The position numbers and the translations under genes were made by a program. The notes under the pieces are model-generated. The model was given only the letters and a program-made list of their open reading frames with translations, was not told the origin of the DNA and ran no database searches. Positions 60,584-61,335 of a stretch of DNA of 61,335 nt are shown in pieces. Positions within the stretch are counted from its first letter, which is position 1. Each line of letters opens with the position of its first letter. Source of the stretch: Firmicutes bacterium UBA4996 (GTDB taxonomy: Bacteria; Bacillota; Limnochordia; Darwinibacteriales; Darwinibacteriaceae); assembly GCA_002396805.1 (NCBI GenBank), contig DGYW01000004.1:1-61335 (forward strand), in the 5' to 3' direction.

Positions 60584-61335
60584 ATGAAAGAGAAATTTGA
60601 AGTAACCGGAATGACCTGTTCCGCTTGTTCTACCTCGGTTGAGAAAGCGGTCTCCAAAATGGAAGGAGTTCAGTCCGTGAATGTCAATCTGCTGGCCAAT
60701 AATATGGTCGTAGAATTTGACGATACAGTATTGAGTCAGGAATCCATTATTTCTGTAGTCCAAGATGCAGGCTATGGTGCCAACGTGGCCGGGCAGAGCC
60801 AGAACCGAGATCATGATGCCCAAGGGGCAAGCCAAATTCAAGATGAAATAAAAGCAATGAAAAATCGGGTTGTTATTTCCCTACTCTTCATGGTGTTTCT
60901 TTTATATGTGGCAATGGGTCCCATGGTAAGCCTTCCCCTACCCAGCTGGCTATTAGGCTTAGAAAATGCCATGACTATGGCTCTTGTGCAGCTACTGCTA
61001 ACCTTACCCGTTCTCTTCGTTAATCGCCAATACTACCAAACAGGATTCAAGACACTTTGGCGTCGCAGCCCTAATATGGACTCCTTAATTGCCATTGGAT
61101 CTGGAGCCGCGGTTTTGTACGGTGTTTTTGCCCTCTTTAGGATTGGATACGGACTCGGCCATGGTAATTGGGATCTGGTGGCCCAATACAGCCACGACCT
61201 CTACTTCGAATCCGCCGCCATGATTCTAGGGCTGATTACTCTTGGTAAATATCTAGAGACCCGCTCCAAAGGGAAAACTTCTGACGCTATTGCTAAGTTA
61301 ATGGATTTGGCCCCTAAAGTTGCTACCGTAATTAG
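60584..61335 (+). CDS. copA: Copper-exporting P1B-type ATPase, N-terminal part
   Basis: The frame runs off the window after 250 codons. Residues 1-70 form one heavy-metal-associated domain with GMTCSACSTSVEKAV (CxxC). Membrane helices follow (VVISLLFMVFLLYVAMGP and others), with PNMDSLIAIGSGAAVLYGVF and ESAAMILGLITLGKYLETRS, typical of CopA/CopB Cu+ pumps. The CPC motif and catalytic domain lie beyond the end. ATG has GGGGAG twelve bases upstream. Confidence 0.9.
   Translation, partial: MKEKFEVTGMTCSACSTSVEKAVSKMEGVQSVNVNLLANNMVVEFDDTVLSQESIISVVQDAGYGANVAGQSQNRDHDAQGASQIQDEIKAMKNRVVISLLFMVFLLYVAMGPMVSLPLPSWLLGLENAMTMALVQLLLTLPVLFVNRQYYQTGFKTLWRRSPNMDSLIAIGSGAAVLYGVFALFRIGYGLGHGNWDLVAQYSHDLYFESAAMILGLITLGKYLETRSKGKTSDAIAKLMDLAPKVATVI

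Noticed and set aside
1..61335. CRISPR arrays, insertion sequences, integrases, tRNA or rRNA genes
   Set aside because: No regularly spaced repeats, transposase or integrase motifs, cloverleaf or rRNA sequences were recognised by eye; a dedicated scan could still find a degenerate element.

Overview
The window looks like an anaerobic, probably spore-forming Bacillota (Firmicutes) chromosome with signs of an outer membrane. Evidence for a low-to-mid GC firmicute: a SleB/CwlJ-type cortex hydrolase, Veg, CsrA, a c-di-AMP (ydaO-type) riboswitch, consensus Shine-Dalgarno sequences with frequent GTG/TTG starts, and a one-piece pyruvate:ferredoxin oxidoreductase. Evidence for a diderm envelope: a beta-barrel-like protein ending in Phe encoded with a LolA-like protein and a LolCDE-like ABC transporter, and ABC substrate-binding proteins with cleavable rather than lipoprotein signal peptides. 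A Limnochordia-, Halanaerobiia- or Negativicutes-like lineage would fit; this is inference from gene content.

Region by region. 1-3.1 kb (minus): the start of a large repetitive lipoprotein, then csrA, which is flanked by two homologous 68-nt hairpins that are the most unusual non-coding signal here. 3.2-8.1 kb (minus): a four-gene ABC importer with a DUF3798 binding protein. 8.3-14.6 kb (minus): a BMP-family (nucleoside-type) ABC importer with an ABC exporter as last gene. 14.7-16.8 kb (minus): rtcB and a PHP phosphoesterase. 16.9-18.4 kb (plus): a polysaccharide deacetylase and a GNAT acetyltransferase. 18.4-21.6 kb (minus): a chemoreceptor, a secreted ComEC-like metallo-beta-lactamase/HhH protein and a DUF3006 protein that seems to use an ATT start. 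21.8-25.8 kb (minus): response regulator, histidine kinase and class B PBP, divergent from a small secreted protein. 26.3-29.1 kb (minus): the K+ uptake pair trkA-trkH.

29.1-30.2 kb (plus): a c-di-AMP riboswitch with terminator ahead of a zinc-ribbon micro-ORF, a 105-aa unknown and veg. 30.3-33.1 kb: an HD-domain protein (minus), then feoA and a naturally split feoB. 33.2-44.7 kb: metabolic and housekeeping genes (PFOR, SleB-like, deoD, ferritin, lysA, msrA, a methyltransferase, an iron alcohol dehydrogenase, a GH130 phosphorylase, DUF2721, cyclophilin). 44.8-45.7 kb (plus): hemerythrin overlapping cheX. 45.7-51.4 kb (minus): the Lol-like ABC/LolA/beta-barrel operon. 51.4-58.9 kb (minus): a ten-gene Mrp/Mbh-type cation antiporter operon with three ND5-like subunits and no hydrogenase genes. 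59.1-60.4 kb (plus): a C69-type peptidase. 60.5 kb to the end: a promoter and CsoR-like operator leading into a truncated copper P-type ATPase.

The genes work together around a few themes: nucleoside uptake plus DeoD salvage; iron uptake (FeoA/FeoB), storage (ferritin) and use (PFOR, iron ADH, hemerythrin); K+ and Na+ homeostasis (Trk, Mrp, c-di-AMP riboswitch); and envelope building (PBP, deacetylase, Lol-like system). No CRISPR array, transposase, tRNA or rRNA was recognised.
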